DNA from: Gammaproteobacteria bacterium
GTDB lineage: Bacteria; Pseudomonadota; Gammaproteobacteria; SZUA-152
Reading direction: 5' to 3'
NCBI GenBank assembly: GCA_029882975.1
Contig: JAOUJW010000002.1
Span: forward strand, 124,001-188,000
Length of the DNA stretch: 64,000 bases
In this document: one piece after another, positions 17,810 to 28,579 of the stretch
Layout of the letters: the number at the start of each line of letters is the position of its first letter
Position numbering within the stretch: the stretch's first letter is position 1
Position numbers and translations under genes: made by a program
The notes under the pieces: model-generated
Told to the model about the DNA's origin: nothing
Seen by the model: the letters and a program-made list of their open reading frames with translations, nothing else
Databases searched by the model: none

Positions 17810-20492
17810 GGCACTGCTTAAACTTTTTACCCGAACCACAGGGACAGGGCTCATTGCGCCCGACTTTTCGCTCCTGCCGCACAAAAGGCTGGTGTTGCCC
17901 TGCCTCCTCTTCCTCTTCCCCACCACCCCCTCCTCCAGCGGTCATGGACTGCATTTGTTCGTGCTGAAAGGACATGGGTGCACTGGAGCGACGTTGCTCT
18001 TCAACCGCTTCCACATCCGATTCGGCGCGGACCTGAACCCGGGAAACTATGGTGATGACCTCAGTCTTGATACGTTCCAACATGGCACTGAACAGTTCAA
18101 AAGCCTCTCGTTTGTATTCCTGCTTGGGATTTTTCTGCGCATATCCCCGCAAATGGATCCCTTGACGTAAATGATCCATGGTGCTCAGGTGATCTTTCCA
18201 TTGATCATCCACCACTTTTAACGTCACAGCTTTTTCGAAATGGCGTAAAACTTCACTACCGGCCATGGCTTCCTTGTCTTTGTAGGCATCCACCATTTCC
18301 TGCTCAATTTTGTCACGCAAAGTCTCTTCGTGTAAGTTGTGATCTTTGTCCAGCCACTGGCGCAGCGGCATGCGCATGCCAAATTCGGCTTCCAATGCTT
18401 TTTCCAATCCTGGCACATCCCACATCTCGTCCATGCTGCCGGGAGGGATATAAGTACTAATCACATCATTGATGACATCATGACGAATGGCCCGAACGGT
18501 TTCAGAAACATCGTCTGTTGACATCAACTCATTGCGCTGTTCATACACAACTTTACGCTGATCATTGGCCACATCGTCATATTCCAATAACTGTTTGCGT
18601 ATATCGAAGTTGTGTCCTTCCACTTTGCGTTGAGCATTTTCGATTGCCCGGCTCACCAAGGTATGTTCTATGGCCTCGCCTTTTTCCATACCCAGCTTAC
18701 GCATCATATTACCGATACGGTCGGAGGCGAAAATACGCATTAAATTGTCCTGCAGCGACAAATAGAAACGACTGGAACCGGGATCTCCCTGACGACCGGA
18801 ACGTCCTCGCAGCTGATTATCAATACGCCGCGACTCGTGCCGTTCCGTACCTATGACATGCAAACCGCCTGCATCCAGAACTTGCTGATGCAATTTTTGC
18901 CATTGCTCCGAATCCATCGGCGTATCCCCGGCTTGAGGATTGCCACCCAACACAATATCCGTACCTCGACCCGCCATGTTGGTAGCAATGGTCACAGCAC
19001 CCGGGCTGCCCGCCTGAGCCACGATTTGTGCCTCGCGCTGATGCTGTTTGGCGTTAAGCACTTCGTGGGGAATATTTTCTTTTTTCAGTAAGTTGGATAA
19101 ATACTCGGAGGTTTCAATGGAAGCGGTACCAACCAATACAGGCTGTTGGCGTTTACGGCAGTCTTTGATATCTTCCTTAATCGCTTCAAACTTTTCTTCG
19201 AAGCTCAAATACACCAAATCTGCATGATCCTTGCGACGTACCTGCTCATTCGTGGGAATCACCACCACTTCCAAGCCATATATCTGTTGAAATTCGAAAG
19301 CTTCCGTATCCGCAGTACCGGTCATACCTGCTAACTTATTGTATAGACGAAAATAATTCTGAAAAGTAATTGAAGCCAGAGTCTGGTTTTCCTGTTGCAC
19401 CGGCACCCCTTCTTTGGCTTCCACCGCCTGGTGTAATCCATCAGACCAGCGGCGCCCTTCCATGGTACGTCCTGTGAACTCATCCACAATCACGATTTCG
19501 TTATTTGCCGAAACGATATAATCCACATCCTTATGAAACAGGGAATGGGCCCTGAGAGCGGCATTTAAATGGTGCATTAATCGAATATTGGCCGCATCGT
19601 AGAGGCTTTCACCTTCTGCAATCAAACCTGCCCGGGCCAGCAAGTCCTCCACGTTTTGATGACCGCGCTCGGTAAAGTAGGCCTGCTTGGATTTCTCGTC
19701 AATGTAGAAATCACCACCTTGACCTTCCTCCACCTCCTCACCTTCCTGACGCTCCAATTTTGGTATTAACTTATTGATTTTTAAATAGAGATCAGAACTA
19801 TCTTCTGCCGGCCCGGAAATAATCAAAGGCGTCCTGGCTTCGTCAATCAAGATGGAATCCACCTCGTCCACGATGGCAAAGTTCAGTTCACGTTGAACTT
19901 TCTCATCCACGCTAAATGCCATGTTGTCACGCAGATAATCAAAGCCGTATTCATTATTGGTTCCGTAGGTGATATCCGCTTGGTACGCCGCCCGTTTTTC
20001 TTCGTGGTTTTGGCCGGATAAAATGACGCCCACGCTCAGTCCGAGGAAGTTATACAAGGTTCCCATCCATTGGGCATCGCGCTTGGCCAGGTAGTCGTTT
20101 ACGGTCACCACATGCACCCCTTTACCACTGAGGGCATTCAAATATACCGCCAGGGTAGCCACCAGGGTTTTACCCTCCCCGGTACGCATTTCCGCAATTT
20201 TGCCGTCATTGAGCACCATAGCGCCAATGAGCTGCACATCAAAATGACGCATATTCATACTGCGACGTCCTGCCTCCCGAACGGTGGCGAAGGCTTCCGG
20301 TAACAAGCCGTCTATTTTTTCCCCCGCCGCCACGCGATCTTTGAATTCCTGAGTTTTGGCTTTGAGTTGCTCGTCCGTCAGGGCTTCAATCTGGGGTTCA
20401 AGAGCGGAAATTTGCGTCACGACTTTGTTTAATCGTTTAACTACCCGGTCATTCCGACTACCAAAGATTTTATTCAGTACCTTGCTTACCAT
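17793..20492 (-). CDS. secA: Preprotein translocase ATPase SecA
   Basis: The motor of the Sec pathway, cycling between cytoplasm and the SecYEG channel. It has 899 residues, as expected. It starts [16 protein letters not shown] and has Walker A M-R-T-G-E-G-K-T near residue 107, a DEAD-like [14 protein letters not shown], and helicase-type [10 protein letters not shown] and R-G-R-S-G-R-Q-G-D motifs. A C-terminal zinc tail [13 protein letters not shown] that binds SecB and phospholipid follows a glycine/glutamate linker. Transcribed after the M23 peptidase but separated from it by a hairpin terminator. Confidence 0.98.
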   Translation of the reverse strand: MVSKVLNKIFGSRNDRVVKRLNKVVTQISALEPQIEALTDEQLKAKTQEFKDRVAAGEKIDGLLPEAFATVREAGRRSMNMRHFDVQLIGAMVLNDGKIAEMRTGEGKTLVATLAVYLNALSGKGVHVVTVNDYLAKRDAQWMGTLYNFLGLSVGVILSGQNHEEKRAAYQADITYGTNNEYGFDYLRDNMAFSVDEKVQRELNFAIVDEVDSILIDEARTPLIISGPAEDSSDLYLKINKLIPKLERQEGEEVEEGQGGDFYIDEKSKQAYFTERGHQNVEDLLARAGLIAEGESLYDAANIRLMHHLNAALRAHSLFHKDVDYIVSANNEIVIVDEFTGRTMEGRRWSDGLHQAVEAKEGVPVQQENQTLASITFQNYFRLYNKLAGMTGTADTEAFEFQQIYGLEVVVIPTNEQVRRKDHADLVYLSFEEKFEAIKEDIKDCRKRQQPVLVGTASIETSEYLSNLLKKENIPHEVLNAKQHQREAQIVAQAGSPGAVTIATNMAGRGTDIVLGGNPQAGDTPMDSEQWQKLHQQVLDAGGLHVIGTERHESRRIDNQLRGRSGRQGDPGSSRFYLSLQDNLMRIFASDRIGNMMRKLGMEKGEAIEHTLVSRAIENAQRKVEGHNFDIRKQLLEYDDVANDQRKVVYEQRNELMSTDDVSETVRAIRHDVINDVISTYIPPGSMDEMWDVPGLEKALEAEFGMRMPLRQWLDKDHNLHEETLRDKIEQEMVDAYKDKEAMAGSEVLRHFEKAVTLKVVDDQWKDHLSTMDHLRQGIHLRGYAQKNPKQEYKREAFELFSAMLERIKTEVITIVSRVQVRAESDVEAVEEQRRSSAPMSFQHEQMQSMTAGGGGGGEEEEEAGQHQPFVRQERKVGRNEPCPCGSGKKFKQCHGKLS

Positions 20493-20549
20493 TTTGATTC
20501 TTTATATTTGTGTGTGGATTTTAGGACTGCCTTTTATAAAGGCGATATA

Positions 20550-20588
20550 TGGCAAAATCCTCAACTTTCAAGGAAAGTTGAGGATTAT
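20550..20588 (-). terminator. Hairpin terminator between the M23 peptidase gene and secA
   Basis: A perfect 14-bp inverted repeat (20556-20569 with 20573-20586) encloses a 3-base loop. Read on the minus strand it is followed by a short run of four T residues. It lies about 48 bases after the M23 stop and before the secA start, so it should at least partly separate the two transcripts. Confidence 0.65.
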
Positions 20589-20634
20589 AGCGAGGATCAG
20601 TAGATTAGAGAATTATTATTACGAATAATTTAGC

Positions 20635-21564
20635 TTATTGGACCGATTTAATGTATTTCATCGGATCCACGGCCTTGCCGTTGTGTAACACTTCAAAATG
20701 CACATGAGGCCCGGTGGAACGGCCGGTGGAGCCCATAAGAGCCAGTTTATGGCCTTTCTTCACAGCATCACCCACTTTCACTAATACGTCTGAGTTGTGC
20801 CCGTAGCGAGTGGCATAACCGTTACCGTGGTTCACTTCCACCAAATTTCCGTACCCATACCGTTTGCCGGCCCAAGTCACCACACCGGAGGCTACGGAAA
20901 TAACATCACTACCCGCTTTTCCAGCAAAATCCACACCCTTATGCCGCTCCTGGCGCCCCGTGAAGGGATCGGTTCGCATACCGAAGTAGGAAGACAACCA
21001 TCCGGAACGTATGGGACGACCGGCGGGTGACACTTGCTCCTGTAAACTTTGATTCATCAACATTGCCTCAAGCAGAGCCAGTTGTTGACCGCGATTATCA
21101 ATCTGGTGCGACAGTGATTCCAGGGCCGCAGCAAAATCCGCGACTTTGATAGAATTCGAACTTTCCGTACTCTCAGGCCCACCCTGGGCGGGTTGAGTGC
21201 TAAAATCAAACTCCCCTTTATCCAGTTCTGCCATCTTGGTCAGGCGCTCACCCAGCGCATCCAGGCGAATCACATGTGACTGCAACCGTCCCAAACGTAC
21301 TGCCAGGGCATCAATATTTTCCTTTGAACTGCGACGGGTCTCGTTTACCACAGTACGCTGTTTGGTTATCTCGTTTTTCCAGTTGGCCAGCATGGCATCC
21401 GTACCCACATTGGCTTCACCCGTGAGTTTGCCCAGATAGAAACCGCCCCAAGCGATGGAGCCCACCAATAAACTTAAAAATGTCAGCGAGAAGAAAATCG
21501 ACCATGAATTCAGCCGGAAGGTATTTGAACAACTGCCTTTCTTGGGAACAAATATGATATTCAT
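20635..21564 (-). CDS. Membrane-anchored M23 (LytM) metallopeptidase
   Basis: A 309-residue protein with one N-terminal membrane segment (about 25-45), a coiled-coil-like region (about 55-165) and a C-terminal peptidase M23 domain (about 195-305). The zinc and catalytic residues are present: H in H-K-G-V-D-F-A, H in Y-A-T-R-Y-G-H, and the H-x-H of G-P-H-V-H-F-E. It is therefore probably an active endopeptidase on peptidoglycan cross-links in the periplasm, not a degenerate EnvC-type activator. Its position between secA and dciA near lpxC is conserved in gammaproteobacteria. No established gene name can be given. Confidence 0.88.
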   Translation of the reverse strand: MNIIFVPKKGSCSNTFRLNSWSIFFSLTFLSLLVGSIAWGGFYLGKLTGEANVGTDAMLANWKNEITKQRTVVNETRRSSKENIDALAVRLGRLQSHVIRLDALGERLTKMAELDKGEFDFSTQPAQGGPESTESSNSIKVADFAAALESLSHQIDNRGQQLALLEAMLMNQSLQEQVSPAGRPIRSGWLSSYFGMRTDPFTGRQERHKGVDFAGKAGSDVISVASGVVTWAGKRYGYGNLVEVNHGNGYATRYGHNSDVLVKVGDAVKKGHKLALMGSTGRSTGPHVHFEVLHNGKAVDPMKYIKSVQ

Positions 21565-21709
21565 GCCAAGTAGTTTCCTTTTAATGCGTTTAATCCTGAG
21601 ATTGCTTTAAAACCGGTCCTCTGCTAAATCTTTGTACAATCGATTGTTTTGACAGACTTTCGCAAATTCCCAATTTCTTGATTTAAGTATCTCGATTATT
21701 TAACATCCA

Positions 21710-22165
21710 ATGAATATGCCAACTTATCTAAAATCCGTCAGCAACATTCTCCACTCGCCGTCCACCGGCCTTCAGGCCATATTGGAAAAAGCTTCCGTGC
21801 TACAACAAATCAACCAAAATCTTTGCCTATTCCTGTCGGAACCCCTAAATCAGCACATTGTGCTTGCCAATGTGCGGGATGACACAGCGGTGATTATGGC
21901 TGATTCCTCAGTGTGGCTAACTAAGGCGCGATATCAGGGGGCGAGTATCTTACGCTTCCTGACTCATGATGTTGGCCTGACCAAACTTAAAAAAGTTCAG
22001 TTTAAAGTCCAGCCACACACTGGAAACACTGCTCTTCAAGCACCAAACCCGGATGTATCGGTAAAAGCCGCACAGTGGCTTAATCAAGCTGCCGATGACA
22101 TCCAAGATCCTGGTCTAAAAGCGGCTATTAAGCAGCTTTCGAACAACTTTCAACCAAAAGTGTAA
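21710..22165 (+). CDS. dciA: DciA-like DUF721 protein
   Basis: A 151-residue protein of the DUF721 family. The central block has the family features: V-W-L-T-K-A-R-Y-Q-G preceded by an alternating hydrophobic strand. DciA is the DnaB helicase operator in bacteria that lack DnaC, interacting with the replicative helicase. It is divergent from the M23 peptidase and convergent with lpxC, the usual neighbourhood. Start ATG 21710; an ATG two codons later is possible. The short C-terminal region is typical of gammaproteobacterial forms. Confidence 0.82.
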   Translation: MNMPTYLKSVSNILHSPSTGLQAILEKASVLQQINQNLCLFLSEPLNQHIVLANVRDDTAVIMADSSVWLTKARYQGASILRFLTHDVGLTKLKKVQFKVQPHTGNTALQAPNPDVSVKAAQWLNQAADDIQDPGLKAAIKQLSNNFQPKV

Positions 22166-22292
22166 TCGATTATCGACATAATTGATAACGATTCTTTGAG
22201 ATATCGTTCACAATTATATAAGAGCTGCGTAGCATTACTGAATTTATCGCCCAAACCCACGAAAACTTTAGGTTTTTCTTAGAACGCAGAAT

Positions 22293-22330
22293 AGCCCAAC
22301 AACCATTACGTTACGTATGGTTATTGGGTT
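22293..22330. terminator. Inverted repeat between dciA and lpxC, possible bidirectional terminator
   Basis: Twelve bases at 22295-22306 pair with 22317-22328 with one G-U/A-C position, around a 10-base loop that is itself a direct TACGT repeat. It lies between two convergent genes, where a terminator is expected, but neither side has a good T-run. The rest of the 198-base gap shows only an imperfect repeat near 22163-22193. Confidence 0.45.
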
Positions 22331-22363
22331 AGTAGAAGAAACCGGGATTGCGGTAAACCTGAA

Positions 22364-23278
22364 TTAGCTGGTGGTAACCAGAGGCTGAGTAAAAGAAATG
22401 GGGGCTTGATTTACATCTTCGAAGGTAACCGACTCCCAAGCCGACTCTTGCGCCATCAGAGCTCGCAATAGACGATTATTAAGTTCGTGACCGGATTTAT
22501 AGCCGCTGAACTCACCAATCAAGCTGCAACCCAATAAATACAGATCACCAATGGCGTCCAAAACTTTGTGCCGTACGAACTCGTCCTCATAACGCAAACC
22601 GTCTTCGTTGAGAATGCGATAGTCATCCAAAACAATGGCATTATCCAGGCTACCGCCCAGAGCCAAGTCATTTTGGCGCAAATGTTCAATGTCCCGCATA
22701 AATCCAAAAGTCCGCGCTCGACTCACTTCTTTCACGAAGGAAGTACTGGAGAAATCCACGGTGGTGGTCTGAGAGCGATTACGAAAAACAGGGTGCTCAA
22801 AATCAATATTAAAGGAAACTTTAAAACCTTCAAATGGATCAAAACGAGCCCATTTGTCACCATCTTCAACTACCACAGGTTTTTTGATGCGGATGAAACG
22901 CTTGGGTGCATTCTGTTCTTCAATCCCAGCGGATTGCACCAGAAACACGAAAGGCCCGGCACTGCCATCCATAATGGGAACTTCAGCCGCGCTCAATTCA
23001 ATAACGGCATTATCGATACCCAGGCCCGCAAAAGCTGATAACAAATGTTCTACCGTTGAAACGCGAACATCACCATTCATTAAGGTGGTGGACAGGCGTG
23101 TATCACCAACGTTCTCCGGTTTGGCTTCAATATCCACAGGCGTACTCAAATCCACCCGCCGGAAAACAATCCCCGAATCGATCGCGGCAGGACGCAAGGT
23201 TAAATAGATTTTCTGTCCTGTGTGCAGACCAATACCTGTGGCACGAATAATATTTTTAAGCGTTCTTTGTCGAATCAT
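22364..23278 (-). CDS. lpxC: UDP-3-O-acyl-N-acetylglucosamine deacetylase LpxC
   Basis: The zinc-dependent committed step of lipid A synthesis in the cytoplasm. 304 residues with zinc ligands in [10 protein letters not shown] and H-K-V-L-D-A-I-G-D, and a catalytic His in [10 protein letters not shown]. The typical IIRQRTLKN-like start and G-I-G-L-H-T-G motif are present. It ends the dcw cluster, after a 270-base gap from ftsZ. That gap probably contains its own promoter: an extended -10 element TGATATGAT reads toward lpxC at 23414-23422, without a clear -35. Presence of lpxC shows a lipopolysaccharide outer membrane. Confidence 0.97.
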   Translation of the reverse strand: MIRQRTLKNIIRATGIGLHTGQKIYLTLRPAAIDSGIVFRRVDLSTPVDIEAKPENVGDTRLSTTLMNGDVRVSTVEHLLSAFAGLGIDNAVIELSAAEVPIMDGSAGPFVFLVQSAGIEEQNAPKRFIRIKKPVVVEDGDKWARFDPFEGFKVSFNIDFEHPVFRNRSQTTTVDFSSTSFVKEVSRARTFGFMRDIEHLRQNDLALGGSLDNAIVLDDYRILNEDGLRYEDEFVRHKVLDAIGDLYLLGCSLIGEFSGYKSGHELNNRLLRALMAQESAWESVTFEDVNQAPISFTQPLVTTS

Positions 23279-23548
23279 TTCACATTTCTTTGTTTAACAA
23301 CAGGCTAAAAAACCGGAGCTTTTATAAACCAGAACCTACATATACCAGGATAATAACCAAAAGATCAGCTCAAATAACAACCAAGACCAACCCTGCCATA
23401 GAATGGCCGGGCGATCATATCACAGCAACCCAGCAGATGCCTACATTATTGTGTGATACGGTTCAAATATTAGCCTACGCTACACCTCCGCGAAATAACC
23501 CTTTTATCCTACACATCACGCCGCATTTATAGCGACGCCAAACAGACC

Positions 23549-24691
23549 TCAATCTGCCTGGCGTCTCAAAAATGCAGGAATGTCCAGATAATCCATATCG
23601 GCACTCGAAGCGGATGCGAAACCTTCGTTGGCTACTTGCTTACGTATTACAGTAGGACGATCCAATTTACCGTAATCTACACCACCCAACGGTGTCTTAT
23701 CGACCAGTTTCACCGGTTTGTCTGCTTGTTTAACGTGGTTACCCAATCCGGTAGCCACTACAGTAACACGCAGTTCTTCGCTCATTTCCGGATCAATTAC
23801 TGTTCCTACCACCACAGTGGCATTTTCTGAAGCAAAACCCTTAATGGTATTACCTACCTCTTCAAACTCACCAATGGCCATATCCATACCTGCTGTGATA
23901 TTAACCAATATACCTCGAGCACCGGCCAGATCCACATTTTCCAGCAAGGGACTGGCAATGGCAGCTTCAGCCGCTTGATGCGCCCGACCTTCACCCACCG
24001 CAGTACCCGAACCCATCATGGCCATACCCATTTCTGACATCACGGTACGAACATCAGCGAAATCCACGTTAATCAAACCAGGGCGGGTAATCAGTTCGGC
24101 AATTCCTTGGACAGCCCCCAACAACACGTCATTCGCCGCTTTAAAAGCATCCAGCAAACTAATGTTCTTGCCCAGCACCGTCAACAAACGCTCGTTCGGA
24201 ATGGTAATCAAGGAATCGACGTATTCACTTAGACCACGAATCCCTTCTTCAGCCACTTGCAGACGTTTGCGTCCTTCGAAAGGAAAGGGTTTGGTAATAA
24301 CAGCAACCGTTAAAATTCCCATTTCCTTGGCAATTTGTGCAACTACCGGTGCAGCTCCCGTGCCAGTCCCCCCCCCCATACCGGCAGTGATGAACACCAT
24401 GTCCGCGCCCTGAATCACTTCAACAATACGCTCGCGATCCTCCAAGGCGGCTTGGCGCCCAAGATCCGGATTGGCGCCGGCACCCAAACCTTTGGTAATG
24501 GAGGAACCCAATTGAATTGAAGTTTGGGCCGAAGAAATTTTTAAAGCCTGGGCATCCGTGTTGGCACAAATGAAATCCACGCCTTCAATTTTTTGTGTCA
24601 CCATATGCTCCACGGCATTACCGCCGCCACCACCCACACCGATGACCTTAATCACGGCACCCTGAGTATATACATCCATTAGTTCAAACAT
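23549..24691 (-). CDS. ftsZ: Cell division GTPase FtsZ
   Basis: A tubulin homologue that forms the division ring. 380 residues. The G-G-G-T-G-T-G-A-A-P signature is present, followed by the T7-loop-like N-V-D-F-A-D-V. A variable linker leads to the conserved C-terminal peptide D-Y-L-D-I-P-A-F-L-R-R-Q that binds FtsA and ZipA. It lies 34 bases downstream of ftsA in the canonical order. Confidence 0.98.
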   Translation of the reverse strand: MFELMDVYTQGAVIKVIGVGGGGGNAVEHMVTQKIEGVDFICANTDAQALKISSAQTSIQLGSSITKGLGAGANPDLGRQAALEDRERIVEVIQGADMVFITAGMGGGTGTGAAPVVAQIAKEMGILTVAVITKPFPFEGRKRLQVAEEGIRGLSEYVDSLITIPNERLLTVLGKNISLLDAFKAANDVLLGAVQGIAELITRPGLINVDFADVRTVMSEMGMAMMGSGTAVGEGRAHQAAEAAIASPLLENVDLAGARGILVNITAGMDMAIGEFEEVGNTIKGFASENATVVVGTVIDPEMSEELRVTVVATGLGNHVKQADKPVKLVDKTPLGGVDYGKLDRPTVIRKQVANEGFASASSADMDYLDIPAFLRRQAD

Positions 24692-24725
24692 GTCTAAGCT
24701 CCTCTGTGCTTAACCAATCTGTATT

Positions 24726-25964
24726 TTAAAAATTACCTTGAAACCAGCTTCTCATTCGCTGCCAAAGAGTTTTCATCCCCCATTCGGACTGCCGGTCCCA
24801 TCGACCGCTGTCCTGTTGATGCCGGTACCCGTATAACAACAACCCAACACCGGTTGAATAAATCGGGTTTCTTACCACATCCACTAGCCCGCTCACCTGT
24901 GTCGGCAAACCTATACGTACGGGCACATGAAACACCTCCTCCGCTAACTCAATAACACCTTCCATTTTTGAGCAACCACCGGTCAGCACAACTCCGGCAG
25001 CGCAAATATCTTCAAAGCCACTACGGCGCAACTCGTTTTGCACCAAGGTCAACAACTCTTCAAAGCGGGGCTCAACCACCTCCGCCAGCGTTTGTCGCGC
25101 CAAACGCCGGGGGGCACGATCACCCACACTAGGCACCTCAATGCTTTCGTCAGGACTGGCCAGCTGCGTTAAGGCGCAAGCATACTTTTTCTTTAACTCT
25201 TCCGCATATTGTGTTGGTGTACGTAAGGCTACGGCGATGTCATTGGTAATCTGGTCGCCGGCAATGGGGATCACTGCGGTGTGCCGTATAGCACCCTCGG
25301 CAAATACGGCAATGTCAGTAGTGCCTCCACCAATATCCACCAAACATACTCCCAATTCCTTTTCATCATCCGTCAAAACCGCCTGACTGGAGGCCAGTTG
25401 TTCCAAAATCACATCCGCAACTTCCAAACCACACCGACGCACGCATTTAATTATGTTTTGCGCAGCACTTACGGCCCCGGTCACAATGTGTACTTTGGCT
25501 TCCAAACGCACCCCCGACATTCCTACCGGTTCGCGTATTCCATCCTGATCGTCGATGAGAAACTCTTGCGGCAGCACATGCAACATTTTCTGATCTGCCG
25601 GTATCGCCACTGCCTTGGCAGCATCGATCACCCGATCCAAATCCGCCTGTCCCACTTCCTTGTCGCGGATGGCAACAATACCGTGTGAGTTCAGGCTTTT
25701 AATGTGACTACCGGCAATTCCCGCATAGACTGATTCAATTTGACAACCGGCCATTAACTCCGCTTCTTCGATCGCCCGTTGTATGGATTGCACCGTAGAT
25801 TCTATATTGACCACTACTCCTTTTTTTAAACCCCGCGACGAGTGAGAACCAATACCGATAATCTCCACTGTCCCTTCTTCGCTCACCGTTGCCACAATCG
25901 CTGCGACTTTCGATGTACCGATATCTAAACCTACTAGTAAATTCTGATCTGACCGCTTCGCCAT
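24726..25964 (-). CDS. ftsA: Cell division protein FtsA
   Basis: An actin-like ATPase that tethers FtsZ to the membrane and recruits late division proteins. 412 residues. The phosphate-binding L-D-I-G-T-S-K-V near residue 14 and V-D-I-G-G-G-T-T-D-I near 210 are evident. The C-terminal amphipathic membrane-targeting helix, M-K-T-L-W-Q-R-M-R-S-W-F, ends the protein. Between ftsQ and ftsZ. Confidence 0.98.
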   Translation of the reverse strand: MAKRSDQNLLVGLDIGTSKVAAIVATVSEEGTVEIIGIGSHSSRGLKKGVVVNIESTVQSIQRAIEEAELMAGCQIESVYAGIAGSHIKSLNSHGIVAIRDKEVGQADLDRVIDAAKAVAIPADQKMLHVLPQEFLIDDQDGIREPVGMSGVRLEAKVHIVTGAVSAAQNIIKCVRRCGLEVADVILEQLASSQAVLTDDEKELGVCLVDIGGGTTDIAVFAEGAIRHTAVIPIAGDQITNDIAVALRTPTQYAEELKKKYACALTQLASPDESIEVPSVGDRAPRRLARQTLAEVVEPRFEELLTLVQNELRRSGFEDICAAGVVLTGGCSKMEGVIELAEEVFHVPVRIGLPTQVSGLVDVVRNPIYSTGVGLLLYGYRHQQDSGRWDRQSEWGMKTLWQRMRSWFQGNF

Positions 25965-25985
25965 TTTCTGTTCCCAGGCCCCGAC

Positions 25986-26729
25986 TTAACCCGATATAGA
26001 GTGATTCTGATTATTATTTCTCTGCTCTTTTCGCCACCGAACAGAAAACCCATTGGTATAACGCATATCAACCGTACGGATCCGATCCATTTTCGCTTTC
26101 AAACCATGTTGATAGGCCAATAAAAACTTGGATATAACCGATCCGCTTTCATTAATGCCATGGACCCGACCAAACACAAACTTCACACCATTGGCCAGAC
26201 GCATTTCCAACGCTCTACGCTCGTTCAATGTTAGATGGGTCAGTTCCAAACCGTGTTTTCCAAATTGCACTTGTAAATCCTGACATTGATCCAACATATA
26301 ACGGTGCATACCTTCCGGGCCTCGGATTTGGACCACCGCTCCCTCCAACATATCTTCTGACTCGAACAACTCTCCATGATTACTAATCAAATATTGACCA
26401 TTCCAACTGGCCACTGCTTGCCGTTCCTCTACATTTATCTGAATCGTATCCGGCCACAAACGGCGCACCGATGCAGATTCCACCCATGCAAGCCCCTGAA
26501 CGGATTCCTGCAGAGATTCAACATCAGTGGTAAAAAAACCATTATTCAAATATTCGCCCACCGTTTGCTCCAGGGTTTTCTCACCCACATGACTGACATC
26601 ACCGACGATCTTAATCTTGGTAACCGGCCAAAAAACGGGAACCCAGTCTTTCGTTGCCGCTGTCCAATTCAAAATCACAGCCGTAACGACAATTCCAATT
26701 CCCAGATACCACGTGTAACGCAAAACCAT
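25986..26729 (-). CDS. ftsQ: Cell division protein FtsQ
   Basis: A bitopic inner-membrane protein of the FtsQBL complex. A short N-terminus and membrane segment (about 8-25) are followed by a periplasmic POTRA domain beginning near I-K-I-V-G-D-V-S-H-V and an FtsQ-type beta domain. 247 residues, somewhat shorter than E. coli FtsQ (276). Position between ddl and ftsA is canonical. The sequence is poorly conserved between species, so identification leans on domain order and location. Confidence 0.93.
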   Translation of the reverse strand: MVLRYTWYLGIGIVVTAVILNWTAATKDWVPVFWPVTKIKIVGDVSHVGEKTLEQTVGEYLNNGFFTTDVESLQESVQGLAWVESASVRRLWPDTIQINVEERQAVASWNGQYLISNHGELFESEDMLEGAVVQIRGPEGMHRYMLDQCQDLQVQFGKHGLELTHLTLNERRALEMRLANGVKFVFGRVHGINESGSVISKFLLAYQHGLKAKMDRIRTVDMRYTNGFSVRWRKEQRNNNQNHSISG

Positions 26730-26756
26730 AATCTGTTCTCTATATACATCACGCTG

Positions 26757-27680
26757 CTATAAAGTATCTTGCAGTATTCTTAACATTAATTCGTCAAACT
26801 CTATGCCCGCAGCTCTGGCTGCCATGGGCACCAGACTGTGGTCGGTTAGGCCAGGCACCGTATTGGCTTCGATCAACCACGGATTTCCTGCCTCGTCAAC
26901 AAACAAATCAATCCGTCCCCATCCGCGTGCGCCGACGGCACGAAATGCCTGCAAAGCTAATTGTTGCATTTTCGCTTCAATCTCAGGCGCCAAACCGCAG
27001 GGACAGTGGTATTGCGTGGTATCCAACAAATACTTGGCTTCGTAGTCATAAATCTCCTTGGGCGTCTCCAGCCGTATCATAGGCAATGTCTGCTCACCTA
27101 AGATTGCCGCGGTGTACTCTTTACCGGTTACCCAAGCCTCGGCAATCACCTCATTGTCATACTTGGCGGCTTCTTCCCAGGCAGGCAGCAACTGATCTTG
27201 CGTGCTGACCTTGGCAATACCGATACTGGAACCTTCGTGCGACGGCTTAATCATCATGGGCAAACCCAGTTCCTGAACCAGATGTGCCGCATCTGGTTTT
27301 TGTTCCAAAATGCGATATTCCGGTGTAGGCAACCCTCGCGCCTGCCAAATTTGCTTGGTGCGCAGTTTGTCCATAGCCAGCGCGGATGCCATTACACCAC
27401 TACCGGTATAGGGCAAGTCCATTATTTCTAAAGCTCCCTGTAAGGTCCCGTCCTCGCCACCACGTCCATGTAATGCAATAAATACCCGGTCATATCGACC
27501 CTGCTGCAGTTGCGACAAAACATCCGCCCCTACGTCCATCCCGTGAGCATCCACTCCTCGGGACTGCAAAGCAGACAAGACGGCCGCTCCGCTTTTGAGT
27601 GACACTTCCCGCTCGGCAGAAGTGCCACCCATTAATACGGCGACTTTACCTAAGCGAGCAATATCGGTTTGAGCATTCAC
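26757..27680 (-). CDS. ddl: D-alanine--D-alanine ligase
   Basis: An ATP-grasp enzyme that makes the D-Ala-D-Ala dipeptide for the peptidoglycan stem. 307 residues. Recognisable parts are G-G-T-S-A-E-R-E-V-S-L near the start, the K-P-S-H-E-G-S-S-I-G ATP-binding loop, and the metal-binding R-I-D-L-F-V-D ... W-L-I-E-A-N-T-V-P-G-L-T near the end. It overlaps murB by 4 bases (ATGA). It corresponds to the DdlB position in E. coli. Confidence 0.97.
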   Translation of the reverse strand: MNAQTDIARLGKVAVLMGGTSAEREVSLKSGAAVLSALQSRGVDAHGMDVGADVLSQLQQGRYDRVFIALHGRGGEDGTLQGALEIMDLPYTGSGVMASALAMDKLRTKQIWQARGLPTPEYRILEQKPDAAHLVQELGLPMMIKPSHEGSSIGIAKVSTQDQLLPAWEEAAKYDNEVIAEAWVTGKEYTAAILGEQTLPMIRLETPKEIYDYEAKYLLDTTQYHCPCGLAPEIEAKMQQLALQAFRAVGARGWGRIDLFVDEAGNPWLIEANTVPGLTDHSLVPMAARAAGIEFDELMLRILQDTL

Positions 27681-28579
27681 TTCAATTCCTCTCCAATAAT
27701 TCGCACTTCCCGTTCCAGGCTTACACCTTGTTTGGATTCCACTGTTTGTCGCACCTTATTGATCAATGCCTCAATGTCGGCGGCCGTGGCGTTACCCAGG
27801 TTTACAATAAAGTTCGAGTGTTTCTCGGAAACACAAGCATCCCCAATCCGAGCCCCTTTTAGGCCGCTCGCCTCAATCAAGCGCGCAGCATGATCACCAA
27901 CCGGGTTCTTAAATACTGAGCCGGCATTTGGCATTTGTGTCGGCTGCGATTCGCTGCGCCGTGCCAACAACTCTTTTATCCGAGCTTGCCCTGCCTCTAC
28001 ATTTCCCGGTTTCAATTCCAGTTCAGCAGCAACAAACCATTCGTTGTCCGGCCCTTTTAAAGTTCGATAACCCACCACATATTCATCGGGCAACCGTACA
28101 AATCGTTGTCCGCCGCGATGCAGCGTTTCCACAGCAGAAACCACTTCCCATGTTTCGCCGCCAAAAGCCCCCGCATTCATGGCAAGAGCCCCTCCCATGG
28201 TTCCGGGTATGCCCGCCAAAAACTCCGCACCGGTGAGTCCTTGACGGGCACAAAAACGCGCCACCTTGGCGCATGACACACCCGCCTCTGCTCTAACCCT
28301 TAATCCTTCCAAACGTTGCAGACCATTAAGCACTCCGCTGGTGGCAATCACTGCACCTCGAATCCCTCCGTCCCGAACCAAGAGATTACTTCCCAAGCCA
28401 ACCCAAGTCAGAGACTCGTCGGGGCCAAGCTGGGACAAGAACAAAGCCAGGTCATCAATATCCGCAGGCTGGAAATACTGATCCGCCTCTCCGCCGACAC
28501 GCCAGGATGTATGCTTGGACATGGGCTCATTGAAACTTAAAACGCCGCGCAATGGTTGTTCTCGTTTTGCCACCATCAT
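27677..28579 (-). CDS. murB: UDP-N-acetylenolpyruvoylglucosamine reductase MurB
   Basis: An FAD enzyme that reduces UDP-GlcNAc-enolpyruvate to UDP-MurNAc. 300 residues, the shorter type II form that lacks the extra insertion of E. coli MurB (342 residues). H-T-S-W-R-V-G-G, the FAD-binding V-G-L-G-S-N-L-L-V and the G-I-P-G-T-M-G-G-A block are present. The active-site serine lies in N-A-G-S-V-F-K-N-P. Embedded between murC and ddl with 4-base overlaps at both ends. Its presence inside the dcw cluster differs from E. coli, where murB is elsewhere, but is common in other lineages. Confidence 0.97.
   Translation of the reverse strand: MMVAKREQPLRGVLSFNEPMSKHTSWRVGGEADQYFQPADIDDLALFLSQLGPDESLTWVGLGSNLLVRDGGIRGAVIATSGVLNGLQRLEGLRVRAEAGVSCAKVARFCARQGLTGAEFLAGIPGTMGGALAMNAGAFGGETWEVVSAVETLHRGGQRFVRLPDEYVVGYRTLKGPDNEWFVAAELELKPGNVEAGQARIKELLARRSESQPTQMPNAGSVFKNPVGDHAARLIEASGLKGARIGDACVSEKHSNFIVNLGNATAADIEALINKVRQTVESKQGVSLEREVRIIGEELK

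Noticed and set aside
17810-17926. Longer N-terminus of ArgJ
   Set aside because: It would lie wholly within the 3' end of secA and adds 39 residues not seen in the family; ATG 17809 gives the normal length.
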